Of a DNA stretch of 64,000 bases, positions 44,430-56,404 are shown piece by piece (positions within the stretch are counted from its first letter, which is position 1; the number at the start of each line of letters is the position of its first letter). The stretch covers positions 91,475 to 155,474 of the forward strand of contig JAAEAF010003588.1 of NCBI GenBank assembly GCA_011037195.1, given 5' to 3'. Both the position numbers and the translations under genes were made by a program. Source of the DNA: Triatoma infestans. Its lineage: Eukaryota > Arthropoda > Insecta > Hemiptera > Reduviidae. The notes beneath the pieces are model-generated. The model saw only the letters and a program-made list of their open reading frames with translations, did not search any database and was not told where the DNA came from.

Positions 44430-45433
44430 TCTGGTGTGAAACACTCACACAACTTTCTCTTACTCCAGTTCTCAAAATTATAATTGACAAATTTTATAGT
44501 TTGTGTACCAAATTCAATGAAATTCGTCGAAAACTGTCCAGTAAAAGCGCACTTCCGGTTTACTAATTTTCTTAAAGCACGGAATTTTGGCCATCTATTT
44601 ATTTCTAATTAATTTTGTTTGGATTATAGAATTGTATAATCAATACTGTATAGCACTTTAGAGAAAAACATAACCCCACCCCTCCACTAAAAGTGCCCTT
44701 AAAAGAATTTTCCCAAAGAAATGTTTTAAATAAAAGATGTAGATCTTTGTATGTTTAGTTTATATATGAAGATTCAAAAAAATCGTTTGAAGCCATTTTT
44801 GAGAAACTTGCGAAAAATAGAATATGTCATTTAAAAAGTGGTAAAGTAAACGCACTTCCGGTTATCCAATTTTTTCAAACTCCGAATTTCAACAACATAT
44901 AATTCTAATTAACATTATTTAGATGACAGAATTGTCTAATAAACTGAATAGCACTTTAGATGGAAACCTAACCCCACTCCTCCCCCAAAAGGTCCTTCAT
45001 TGCATTTTCCCGGAGAAATGTTTCAAATAAAAGTTGTAGCTCTTTGTATGTGTGGTTGATGTTTCAAGTTTAAGAAAATCATCGGAGCCATTTTTGAGAA
45101 AAATCGCAAAAAAGTAAAAAAATCCAACTAGTAAAATGGTACTTCCGGTTGAGGAATTTTGACAGATAACGTAGTGTCAGATCCCATGGTGATACCTAAA
45201 CGGAATATTACAGTTTCAACTTTCTACGGTTGTCGTTTTTGAGCTATGCAGTTCACATACATATTATATATCACACAAACACACACACACACACACCACA
45301 CACGCAGACCACTTTGCTAAAAAACCAATTTTTGGACTCAGGGGACCTCAAAACGGTATTTCCGGTGATAACTCGATATCGAAAATTTGACACGATTACA
45401 ATACTTCCTCTTACTAGGAGTAAAAGAAAGTAA
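44430..45433 (+). mobile_element. Rep-A copy 4 (best-preserved)
   Basis: The start TCTGGTGTGAAACACTCACAC follows a 15-A tract, with CTTTCTCTTACTCC at 44454-44467. Unit starts GTGCCC (44693) and GGTCC (44991) are ~298 bases apart. TACTTCCGGTTGAGGAATTT and GATCCCATGGTGATACC follow. The (AC)n microsatellite lies at about 45274-45304 and TTTTTGGACTCAGGGGACC follows it. The 3' hairpin CTCTTACT-AGG-AGTAAAAG ends at AAAGTAA. A second, diverged 3' tail fragment lies immediately after (45475-45600). Confidence 0.85.
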
Positions 45434-45604
45434 TAAAAAATTCAGTAAAGCCACAATTCCAGGTGACGAATTTAAAAAAATACGCACCCAGAGATCCGGT
45501 AAAAACATAAAAATATATTGAAACTTCCGGTGGAAACTCAGTTCCAAAAATGTGAAACGATCGCAATGTTTCTCAGCTTATTGCATCAGTTAGAGAAAAG
45601 AAAA

Positions 45605-46330
45605 AGCTATTCATGAACAGTAAAATAATTATAATAATAATAATAATAATTAAAAAAAAACTTTCTCTAAATTGGCGCATATTTATTAAATTCTAAGAAC
45701 ACTGAAACATAAATAAAGAAATTTTAATTAATAAATCTCTTAACCGTAATATTACTATTTACAACAAACTCTGCCCCGTTATAAAATAATTTATAGTAAA
45801 GCTTTAATATTGGGTTGAATTTTCAATATTTAATCTTTCCATCCTTTGGTTTCTTTTATTACATTTCTTTAATTTTCTTTTGATGGCTAAGAAAATGTTG
45901 GATTTTAAAATATTTTCTAGTGACTGAATTCTCATTTATTTATCACAAAGAATATCATTTTTGTCATTATGTTATTTACTGTGTGATATAATCAAAATGC
46001 AATTGATATATCATGAATGAATTATTTTCAATATTTGCTGAAAATATAGTATTTTTCACACTTGAAATGTTTCATCCAGTTAGTCTTTATTTCAACTAGG
46101 CCATTTATTAAGTCAAGTGAAGAAACCTTATAGGCATACAAGAATTAAGAACGGTAACGGGGGTCATTGGCTGTCATGTTAACGTAAGAGATCGGTAATC
46201 CGGTAAGTAAAGTAACAAGGCGCATAGCTGTCACAGCGAAATGTTTTTTTTTTTTTTAAAACATTTACACAGTAGCGTCCTAAAGCGAAGGAGCAATGCC
46301 GGAAGTCAATAGCTTCCCAAAGCTTTCATT
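45605..46330. other. Non-coding AT-rich DNA
   Basis: (AAT)n lies at about 45631-45650. No gene was seen. Confidence 0.45.
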
Positions 46331-46339
46331 ATGATAAAG

Positions 46340-47965
46340 GTTAAAAATGGATGTCCTCATTCTGTTTTTCCGCCAAGTGTCGAGTGCGGGATCTACTATG
46401 CTATCTGAATGCAAAGAGCATGAGGCGCATGAAGTGAGCATAAGATGCAAATCGTTTCAGTTTATGGGGAGGACGTTATGTCAAGACAATATATGACAAA
46501 ATGGGTACGACAATGCAATTTTGGAAAAACAGAAATTCACGATGAAGAGAAAAGTGGAGACGGCCGTCCATGGTGACTGATGAGCTGGTGCAAAAAATAT
46601 TGAAAAGCATCATCCTACTGTTCGCCCGTTCGACCTGCACAAACTTTGTCCTGAGATCGACAGGGATATCGCAAGTTGTATGATGCGAGATGGGTGCCGA
46701 AGATATTTATTGAAGAACTAAAATACGACCGAGTCAGAGCCGCGCGAGAGTTTCTTGAGCGTTTCGAGACTGAAGGAGAGACTTTTCTCGACTGTATATC
46801 GACGGGAGATGTAACTTCGGTATACCACCATACCCCAGATAGCAATTGATAATCAATGCAGTGGCGCCATACCCATTCTTCTTCAGCAATATAAAATTCA
46901 AAACTTAGAAATCACCTCAAAAATCATGGTGGCGGTTTTCTGGGAAATTCTTCCCATATACCCCTTTTTCCTCTAAGTACTGAGGGGGATCTTTCAAGAC
47001 CGTACCTACCCGCTTGGGGTTTACCGGTCCCCCACTGCAAGCAACGGGATAGTTTAACAAGAAGGGGATGTCACTACCAAGGAAGGACTTTTAGTGCAAT
47101 ACCCGACCATAGCAGAAGTGCCGAAGCCTCCCCCCCACTTGACCCATTTAAGGGTAGGTTGATATACGGTCAACCAGCGCGCAGAGTGGTCACACTCCAC
47201 TCCCAGAAGCTAGAGAAGCCCTAGCAGGCTCTGTTAAATCGCGCACACCTAGCAAATGCGCTTCCAGCTACGGGCTGGCACCGGGGTTTAATTTATATTG
47301 CGAGTTTCCTCCCGCTCAACTCATGATCTCGGTCATTGGAGATATTGGTTAAACCACGGCCACTACGAATCCTACCTCAATTGCAAGCTATTGGCTCGGA
47401 AACTAGCTTGCGCCCTCAGTTCAGTATTTTAACTCTAACGAGCTAGCGTGACTGATCGCACACCCGATGGTTCTACAGATTCCATGCACTGATTCCTGTC
47501 CAGTGCCCCAGGTAACTTACAGGCAACCCTGCAAGGGGAAAGGATCAGGATTGGATTAGGTGGGGTGAGGGATTCCCCAACCTAGAGAGCCTGAGGCTGA
47601 TTGCACCCCGAAGCGTGGGCGATGGTAACGCCACATACCCACGCCCTAGGTTTTCTGGGACAGAAAAGGGGATCTGCTCGTGGGTTTTTTTGCAGAAAGA
47701 TGAAACAATCAACGCTGCAAGATACTTTGAGACCCTCAAGAAATTTCGCAGAGTCATAAAACAAACACCATGGGATGCTGACGAATGGAGTATGTCTCCT
47801 TTACTACAATGCTCGTCCGCATACCGCTCATGCAACACAAGAGTTGCAGACCTCATTTGGCTGGGATGTTTTAAATCATCCCTATCAGAGCCCGGCCCAG
47901 TGACTATCATCTCTTCATTAAATTGAAGAGAGATCTGGGTGGAAAATACTTTTATGTCCACTGGA
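46340..47965 (+). pseudogene. Mariner (irritans-like) transposase, multiply frameshifted and split
   Basis: Collinear pieces across frames match a mariner DD34D transposase. These are CRVRDLLCYLNAKSM (about 46384), VYGEDVMSRQ (about 46463), EIHDEEKSGDGRP (46533), RAREFLERFETEGETFLDC (46740-46795), SMQWRHTHSSSA and SKIMVAVFW (46920-46945). After a 703-bp insertion come KGDLLVGFF, INAARYFETLKKFRRVI and LYYNARPHTAHATQELQ (catalytic D region, about 47805-47850), then FGWDVLNHPYQSP. The first D box is altered to TGD-less sequence (DCISTGDVTS). The gene is dead. Confidence 0.85.
46946..47648. mobile_element. 703-bp GC-rich insertion with 12-bp target duplication
   Basis: GGTTTTCTGGGA stands at 46934-46945 and again at 47649-47660. 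Removing one copy plus the insertion restores continuity of the mariner gene. The inserted block is far less AT-rich than its surroundings, contains CCCACTGCAAGCAACGGG and AAGGGGAAAGGATCAGGATT, and has no long frame and no poly-A. The long variable duplication suggests a target-primed retroelement fragment. Confidence 0.8.
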
Positions 47966-47969
47966 ATGT

Positions 47970-49065
47970 AAAAACTCGTCTCACAGTTGACAAAATATAT
48001 TGAAGTGATTATGTAATACCTATACTATAATCCCTGTCAGTTTCATTAAAATACAGGCATTTTTATATTTAAAAAATAAATCTTGTAACCTTATTTTCCG
48101 GATAACCCATTGTACATAGTGAGATATTTTACATAAAAATTTGATCGAAGTATTAATGAGACAATCTCTCACCAATTTCCATTCAACAAATATATAATGT
48201 ATCTCACTATCCTCATCCATCGTAATTTACCTAATTTACGTGTTATCATGGTTCGGTTACCACACGCTTTACTTTTTTGCCACGCCTTGCCCTGCCATTT
48301 CGCTTGCTAATTTGATGTGGAGATGCCAAGAGTTTTAAAAGATATACGATACTATAGTACTTTCATTTCAGACATTAAAATATTTTGTTAATAGTCTTCT
48401 ACAGTAAACTATAAAAATAAACACAATTTTGATATATATAAAAAAATAATCTTAAAAGTTTATATAATACATTAAAAGCATTATAAAAAATAAGCTCTTA
48501 AAGTGTGCCTTTATTTAAAACCTTTATGATAATATAAAAATTCAAATTAAGTGCAAAAAGATATTTAAACTTTTTTAATGAATTATTAAACATTATTTTT
48601 AAGAAAAATAATTGCACTTTATATGAGCCGAAAGTAAAAAAAAAAAAAAAAAATCAAATACTTCAGGGGATAACGACCTTTAACTGGGAAAGGTATATAA
48701 GGTTACAGCTGGTCTGAGACAGTACTAAACGATAAGAGGGATAAGCTATTAACTGATATGTCAAGATAGTCTGTCTGGGGACTATCTTGGAAGCTTGTTC
48801 CAAGAGTTCTAACTATAGATATATAATGTTATTGTTTTGTGCGGCAGTTCAATATATTTCTAGGAAAATTTAAACAAAATAATAATAAAATGTCACTGGT
48901 ATTAAAATTCAATTTAAATAATATTCTACTTCTATTGTCTTTTCAGCTTTATTAAAAGTTGTTTAAGACTTTCTTCTAGAAAGTTTTGCTTTTCTAGTAA
49001 AATTTAAAAACTAAAAAAAAAAAAAAATCATTATTTAAACAGAGACATACAGAAAGCTTTTCATG
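47970..49065. other. Non-coding DNA
   Basis: 48660-48800 has a promoter-like GGTATATAAGG followed by CTGGTCTGAGACAGTACT and could be a decayed LTR. There is no second copy in the window. Confidence 0.35.
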
Positions 49066-49068
49066 TTA

Positions 49069-50182
49069 TAAAAATCTGGTGTGAAAAACTCACAAAATCT
49101 TTTCTCTATCTGCAATATACCAGTTCTAGTAGTTTTTCTAAATGGCAGAATTTTTTCCTAATATTTAGATACTCTCAAACTGTATATAATTCATGAAATT
49201 GACAGTTTAGATATCGGTATCCCAATGGCACACACAGCTCTTCTAATTAATATTCCCAGAAAGATGTCTTAAATAAGACATATAATATACTGGGTGTCCC
49301 AAGGTATATGGATAACGACTTTTTCTCGGAAACTAAGATAGCTAGAAAAAAACTAAAAAATACGTGTCCCTGTAGTTTTTTTTTTGTTAGAAAACCAAAT
49401 TTAATTTGTAAATTTGTTTCGGTGCTTCCAGAAGCGAGATACAGGCACTAACTTCATTTTTTCAAATGGGGAGGTGTGGTTTTTATTTAAGAAATAGATG
49501 CCTCTATTTTTTGTAAAAAAAATTTACTTGAACGGTTTTTTTCTGTGAGCGATATTTTACAAGTTATGAATGAAAACATGATTCCAATAAGGAATTTCAA
49601 AATGATATTATAACGGTTTTTTGATTGAATAAGAAGAAAAGTACTATTTTATTATAAATTTTTCTCCTCATTAAATACAGATCTTGCTCGATCTGGCCTC
49701 CACCATTAGAGATGTATTTCTTTGGTCGTAAGGTACAATTGGCAGGAAAAAGCATGTTTATGCATCTCTAATGGAGGGGGCCAGTCCGACCAAGATCTGT
49801 AATTAATGAGGAGTAAAATTTATAATAAAATAGTACTTTTCTTCTTATTCAATCAAAAAAACCGTTATAATATCATTTTGAAATTTCTTATAAGAATCAT
49901 GTTTTCATTCATAACTTGTAAAATATCGCTCACAGAAAAAAAAACCGTTCAAGTAAATTTTTCTTAAAAAAAATAGAGGAATCTATTTCTTAAATAAAAA
50001 CCACACCTCCCCATTTGAAAAAATAAAGTTGGTGCCTGTATCTGCTTCTGGAAGCACCAAAACTAATTTGCAAATTAAATTTGGTTTTCTAACAAAAAAC
50101 TATGGGGACACGTATTTTTTAGTTTTTTTCTAGCTATCTTAGTTTCCGAGAAAAAGTCGTTATCCATATTATACCTTGGGAC

Positions 50183-50218
<36 letters not shown>

Positions 50219-50660
50219 TGTATGCGTGTTTCCATAAATTTAAACAAAATTGCTTGAGCCCTTTTCGAGAGAAAATCTAAAAGGAAATCAGTGTAACATT
50301 ATCTTCACCGGGGAATTTTAACAGCGTATTTATTGGTTCTTAAAATATCAACGCAATGGTCCTTTGTAAGAAAGATTTGCAGCTCCATCCCTCAATACTC
50401 ACTAAAATCAATTTAACAAAACGTTTTATGCATTTAATCAAAATATATACATATGTATATATATGTGATAATGTTACACTAGTAGAATACGTAAACAAAT
50501 AGGCGAATACAAGAACAACGTCGAAAAATCAGTAAAGTAGTCAGTAAAGTAGCGCCTACGATAGAGATTTTGACTGATAATTCCATGATCGGATTACGTA
50601 TATAGGAATAATCAAGTTTGAACTTTCAGAGTCTTATTTATTTTTGATTTATTTTCTTCA
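49069..50660 (+). mobile_element. Diverged Rep-A copy split by a foldback element
   Basis: Left of the foldback are ATCTGGTGTGAAAAACTCAC, CTTTTCTCTATCTGC and TTCCCAGAAAGATGTC. Right of it, Rep-A resumes with TTAAACAAAATTGCTTGAGCC and TTTTCGAGAGAAAATC, and ends around TGACTGATAATTCCATGATC and AATCAAGTTTGAACTTTC. The order is intact once 49290-50188 is removed. Confidence 0.65.
49290..50188. mobile_element. Foldback element, ~425-bp arms, TA target
   Basis: The left arm 49290-49714 and right arm 49763-50188 are near-complementary along their whole length around a ~48-base loop. Ends read GGGTGTCCCAAGGTATA on both sides. TA flanks at 49288-49289 and 50189-50190 fit a Tc1/mariner-type target duplication. 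No coding is seen. A transcript through it would form a very long hairpin. The right flank runs into (TA)n at about 50187-50214. Confidence 0.85.
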
Positions 50661-50664
50661 CTCT

Positions 50665-52150
50665 CTCAGACCTTGTTATGGACTTACAATGATCATGTTC
50701 ATGATATCTCTTGTAAAGTTCTTAGAACGCTTGTCCAGTTAAAAAGAAATTGGGATATCTACTCACGATCTATTCGCGCTGACTATGAAACTACACCGTG
50801 CAATGAATGTCTACCTAAGATTTATTTTTTCTAAGTCCCTTTTGATCACCATATCACTCCATTTTTACAATAGTGTATTTTGGTTAAAAACCATCCCTCA
50901 AAAGACATTAAATCTGGCTAATATTCACCTATAAAGTCCTTTCTATTGAAGAATCCCAGATCATTTCAGTGTGATACACATACTTACCGTACCTCTATCA
51001 TTCATCCATTTTATCTTAGGTTTTCCACTGGAATTCTCCACCAATAACAATAAAAACCTTTAAATTAGACCACCTGCCCAAATCAAATCCTCCGTTTTTC
51101 CTATCTTCTCCAGATTTAACAGTTTTCCACACTGGAATGGAGCACATTATATTTAATATTATATCGTTTAATTATTTTATTATTAACTTATAGTTTTCTT
51201 TTTATTTATCTCTATAATAAGTTCGTTTTTTTTTTCTTTTTATTTGATATTTATATTTCTTACTTCACTTTGTAATTTTTCTTTCCTATTTTGAATTATT
51301 TTTTAAGATTCCTTTCAATTTCATGTATTATGAAAATGTAGTTATTTTTCTATTTTATTATTATGAATCAAATTATAATTTTATTTAATATATATATTAT
51401 TTCATTTTTGTTTTTGTCTTTAAAAGAAATGTTTTAATTTTCATCTTCTTACTTCACTGGATTGTTACGTTTAATTTTTCCAGGTAGCTAATGTGGTCGT
51501 TCAAAAGTCATGCTTGTTGCTGCTCAAATTTATCCATTTCTCCGAAACTTAAGCAGTATTAAGCAGACTGATTATTAATAGTAAAAGTAAACAGAGCGCG
51601 CTAAAAGAATATTCAGAACATTGAACGTTAACTTAGAAACAAAGTGTTTAGACGACTTGGCGCGAAAGGATGCTGGCTGTCCCATTTTGGTCCAAAATCA
51701 TTTTGAATCTCTCCAGGTGCTTGATCAAGTCATCTATCCAGATGGCGCAGAGTTAACAGTATTGATCTATAATTTGATCTAGGTAATGTTATAAGTTTAA
51801 GTACTGCCACATTGATCAGTCTTTTTGCTATAATATTGTTCATACTCCTAAGGGAGGTAAAGTTTGAGCCAATGTCGTTTATATGGGAGTGATGAGTTTG
51901 ATTTCCTTGAGGAATTTAACTTATATGCAAACATTTGCAAAGATTAACCACTAAAGAAGTGTAGGGATGAGGACATTATATTAATTTTATCAAGTATTAC
52001 ATAGTTTTAAATGTTTATGTTATAATATCAGACGACTGATATTATCTATTTGTTTTTAAAAAGAGGATATTTCGAATAATAAAGCTAGTTATTAGCCGCT
52101 GTATTTGTTGAGCTAGACCTGGTTCAAACATATTTTATTATGCGGTGATT
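50665..52150. other. Non-coding AT-rich DNA
   Basis: No gene or second-copy repeat was recognised. Confidence 0.45.
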
Positions 52151-52155
52151 TAAAT

Positions 52156-52935
52156 TAATGCAGCTATATGAAAACGATAATCTCTCGAGCAACTCCAGCA
52201 CAAATTAAATTGAATCAACATTTTCAGAAATTAAAGTTCAAAGGTACAAAGCAGGAGCAGAGGAATATCTCTGCAGGTTATAAATTCCTGAAAATAGATA
52301 TTAATATTTTCGTCTGGTAAAACTAATAACATGGCTATTAAATGAAATAAAGTCAATTTAAGTTTAAATTGAATGTTCTTGGATATACCTATTTAGCAGA
52401 ACAATAAAAGAAATCCAGTTTTAAAATTATTCCTCCCTGTTTTGATCTAGTTTCCTCTGAAGTGATCATTGTAAAGAAGATGTTTGTTACAACACATTGA
52501 TGTTGGAGATCAAATCAATACTTACACTTCGGAAGCATTCCTGAACATTATTCTTTACGAAATTCAGCATTTTTCAATCACATTCAACCTTTTCTCAATC
52601 ATATTAAACCTTTCTCTATAAACTTTAGCACAAAACAGGTTTAATTTTCTTGAAAAAGTTTAACTAAATGAAAAAAATTAATTAATTTATTAAAATAACC
52701 TAAAACTGAAACAAAATCTTTCTGTAGTTGACGGCCAAGTCAGATCAGTAAGAACCTATCTCCGATTTTTTAGTTCTTGGCTTTCGCTACCAAGATAACT
52801 ATACTTTTTGTATACCAATTATGGCTCTTCATTTTATTGCTCAGATGCTGAGTCAACACCGTTTAAGCTCTCATGGGCATGAAAATGTTGTGCTGGAGTT
52901 GCTCGAGTGATTATCGTTTTCATATCCTTGCATTA
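52156..52935. mobile_element. Uncharacterised element with 38-48-bp terminal inverted repeats
   Basis: 52166-52203 and 52888-52925 are reverse complements with a single mismatch in 38 bases (core ACTCGAGCAACTCCAGCAC, with one difference). After three unmatched bases the complementarity continues outward for TAATGCA (52156-52162 with 52929-52935). The interior (~680 bp) is AT-rich with no transposase. No clear target duplication is seen, though TTAA/TTAT at the edges is noted. It is likely a non-autonomous DNA transposon of undetermined superfamily. Confidence 0.7.
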
Positions 52936-52939
52936 TTGA

Positions 52940-53830
52940 GCCCTGTACCAAGTACCGAAAGCGATCAGGCAAGTCTCTAAACTAGGCGTGAGAAAAGTTT
53001 TAGAATATTAGAGACTCGTTGTTTAGTAACTAGAGACTAATTGAGAAATACCTTTTATATAATATAAGAAGCTTAATGCTTCTTTGATAGCTCTCGAAGT
53101 TCATAGCATTTCTAAGTGGTATAAATTATAAATTTTTTCGGTGGTAATTATTTGCCATTAATTTAAATGGAATTCCTGAGTTACAAATTATCATTTCTAA
53201 TTTCACAGGAAATGAATAAAACATAGAACTAAAAGCGCGGCTGCACAACTACCCATTGTGTTGCTACATACACAGCATTCTCATTGATCAAAATGATATT
53301 CTTTTTATATACATAAATAATTTTTCAACAGCAAGTATTAGGCAATTAGCTGGTGTCATTTAATATAATATAATTATATAAACATTACAAGAATAAGAAT
53401 TTAAGATAATTGTATATTTTTTTTAAATAAAAAAGAAAACACTGAATAACAAAAAGAACAACGTATATTAACTATTATATACCAGCAACACGAATTCATC
53501 AACACCTCATGATTGATAACGTCTTACTAAATTAAATAGCTAAAATAATTTAAACACATATGGTATTCGTACAAAGGTTGTAAAATATTTTCAGTCTATT
53601 CGGACCTTGTCCAAAAAATTTACTCGCCAGGTGTAGTGCGGCGAGACCCAAATCATAATTCACACACCTCTCGCCGTACTCTTCTCGAAACGTTTCTTTA
53701 GAGAAGCTTATACATTTATTGTATATGCTCTGCTTTTCTTCATTATTTTCTCGGCCGCGTTCTCATCGTTATTTTCATAACGAACAATGGGGGGTCTATA
53801 AGCCAAGCAAGCTTCTTACTTTGGTAAAAG
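52940..53830. other. Mostly non-coding. 53630-53830 is less AT-rich and may be a 5' untranslated region
   Basis: From about 53627 the sequence becomes mixed in composition (CTCGGCCGCGTTCTCATCG) and leads into the short frame at 53834. No TATA box stands out. Confidence 0.35.
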
Positions 53831-53833
53831 GCA

Positions 53834-53962
53834 ATGATGTCGGTGATCAAGCAGAACCTTCTTAGAAGCTATTCAAATTCTCCACCTAGTGGAGATCAAG
53901 ATCCCCCTACCTCAACCCCGTGGAAATTGGAAGGAGAAGTAGAGGAAGTTTTCCACATGTAA
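53834..53962 (+). CDS. Candidate first coding exon of a host gene (unidentified)
   Basis: A 42-codon frame starts with two ATGs at 53834 and 53837, has an in-frame TAA nine bases upstream and a purine at -3. The peptide begins MMSVIKQNLLRSYSNSPPSG and continues DQDPPTSTPWKLEGEVEEVF. It is Ser/Pro-rich and then acidic, unlike the A/T-rich noise frames elsewhere. The frame stops at 53960-53962, but a possible splice donor (AT then GTAAAA) overlaps it at 53959. It therefore reads as an alternative first exon of a large gene whose intron holds the downstream repeats. I do not recognise the protein. It could also be a small ORF or chance. Confidence 0.35.
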   Translation: MMSVIKQNLLRSYSNSPPSGDQDPPTSTPWKLEGEVEEVFHM

Positions 53963-53964
53963 AA

Positions 53965-56400
53965 AATAAGAGCTAGCCACACTCACACATTCACTGTTGA
54001 CCATACAGTCTTCAGGAAAACATCATCATCACCAATACTCTGGCAGTTCAGTCTGTCATTTCTACATGTGCTACTATTCTGTCTGTATATCAGTCAGTCA
54101 GTCTACTTTTCTCTTCAACATTTTTCTCTATCCAAACACACAAAAAACCCCACTATACATAATATAATATTTCCTCTTCATCACTGATTCAGAATTATCA
54201 TGATTCAAAATGTGTATTAACGACTTTTAACTTCATAAAATTGCAAACATTACGTATGAGATAGCACTGTTATGTTTAGCCGACTCAACTTTAGGTTGTA
54301 CTTAAATTCGGACTTAATTAATAAAAGAAATGGAAATAAAGGGTGAAAAAAATAAAAAAATTACATGTTGCGAGTAACCAAGGTGGACTGAATGAGTAGT
54401 AGGGTTGTTGCCATAGAAGATTTAAGGTAAAGGATTTGATAATTACATTAGCCCAATTAACGAGCTACATTAGTGCAACGGGCGGAATTTCAGCACTTCT
54501 CGCAGACTTTAATTTCTATTTATGTAGGATGAAGTAATAAGTCGCTATGTTCAATGTTAACCCAAAGCGCTTTAACTACACTTCTTTTTAGTATTTACTT
54601 TTATATACTTTTATTTACATTATAATTATTATTAACATAGCTAGTAATTATTGTAATAAATAGTAAAATTAAACAAATTATTTCCACAGGAAAAATTTTA
54701 TTAATTAAGCAAAATTGGATTAATTTAGGTTATATATATGTAAAATTTAAATAATATGAAATAATTAACTTTTAGAAATTAAATAACCGGAAATAGCCAT
54801 GTTTTAAACGAAATTGCATTTAACCTAATACTTTCCACTAATGAAATCATTAAATTTACCTAGATAGAAATAAGGCATTGAGAAAAGAATAAAGCAAAAA
54901 GATATTTTAATGTTTATCAAAATTTCTTGTAGAGAAGTAGATTGTATTTACAAAGGAATCTGTGAAGCAAAACTTTAAGCATTTTGCATTTTGAAGTAGT
55001 TCCCGTTATACTGTCTTGATTGGCAAGATACTATTAAGTTGACAATATCTAGTTAATGAAAAACACGATTGCTTTAATGCATGAAGAACTCACTATAGGT
55101 TAAAATATGCGAGTTATTTCAAGATAGATTATACATTTAAGGTCCATAGTTTGATTATATATTTAATGTCCATAGTTTGCTTAAGATAGAGCAAGGCCTA
55201 CAAAGATGGAAATCGGTATTTTAGGAATTTTTGATCCATAATCGGAATTTCCCTACTTTAGGCCTAGTTCCTCTACAAGGCACTGATCTATAAAAAGGAC
55301 ACTAATTAATGAATCTCAAAAACACTGCGCTTTAAAATCCAAAAAAGTTTGGTGTCTAAAAAGTGTCCCTTCAAGATGCAGCAACAAGTAATATTTCTAA
55401 CAGCACAATAACATTCCCAGGCAAGTTAATTAAGAAGTTGAATGATAGAGACAAAACAAAATATTTGGTAGAAGATTTTATCAAAAAAGGTAGAATAGGA
55501 AGGATGCCTTTTGGCTAAAGACGGGGGCCTTAGGAAGAAGTTAAAGAGTGCGAGATCGTTCAGCCAGGCATAGAAATGGAAAGCCATGTTGGAACATTAT
55601 ATGGATATAGCAAGGACGGGTAAGAATAAGAAGATGACTGCAGGAATTTGACAGGGTGACAAGCTAGATTGTTAACCTAAAAACAAAAAGCGCCTCCTAT
55701 CTCGCACATTCATAACTTTCAGGTCAGTAGTTAGTGGCTTAGGACAGTAACCAGGCCCGTATACCATAATTACAGCATAACATCAAATTTAACTGACATC
55801 TAACCACAGTTACTTTGTACACACGATCCAACCATACTAGCTACAACAACAAGCCGTAAATCAGTAGAAATTACTGAGACACACTTAGCTCCATATTACA
55901 GAAATGTTGCAAAAAGTGGGGACAAAATGAACAGACGAAAATCCCAACCAGCAGCAATTACTTCAATTCTCTGCCTTCTTCAACAACAATTTTCCTATTA
56001 TAGAAATGGTGCACTATCTTCGGCTTTAAGTAGACCAGTAAAGGAAGTTACCACAGGTCATAAAAGATAAGCTATATCTAGCCAAACTTTATACAGTATC
56101 TGTATAATAAATAACAGAAAAAAAATAAAAATAAAAGTGAGCTCTTTTTACGCCCCATTATCTCAACCTCTGGTAGGCTCTGTACACTAAATACAGGAAT
56201 TAATAATATAAATTGAGGTAAGAAAACTCAGGTAGGCTCTGATTAATAGAGAACAGCAAAAATATAAATTGAAGAGTGAAAATATTGAGTGGATTGTATA
56301 TAATACAACATAATGGTTGAGTAAAATGGAAAATTTAAATATTAAAAATTAAATGGACAAAATAAATGTATAAATTAAATTTTAAAAATGGGTAGAAAAT
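53965..56400. other. Non-coding DNA
   Basis: A 25-30-bp word (TTTAAKGTCCATAGTTTG) is duplicated in tandem at 55135-55190. No gene was seen. Confidence 0.45.
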
Positions 56401-56404
56401 ATTA

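Noticed and set aside
47615..47926. Independent 103-codon gene on the plus strand
   Set aside because: From about 47690 it is the mariner transposase tail (INAARYFETLKKFRR), and the first part is the 703-bp insertion.
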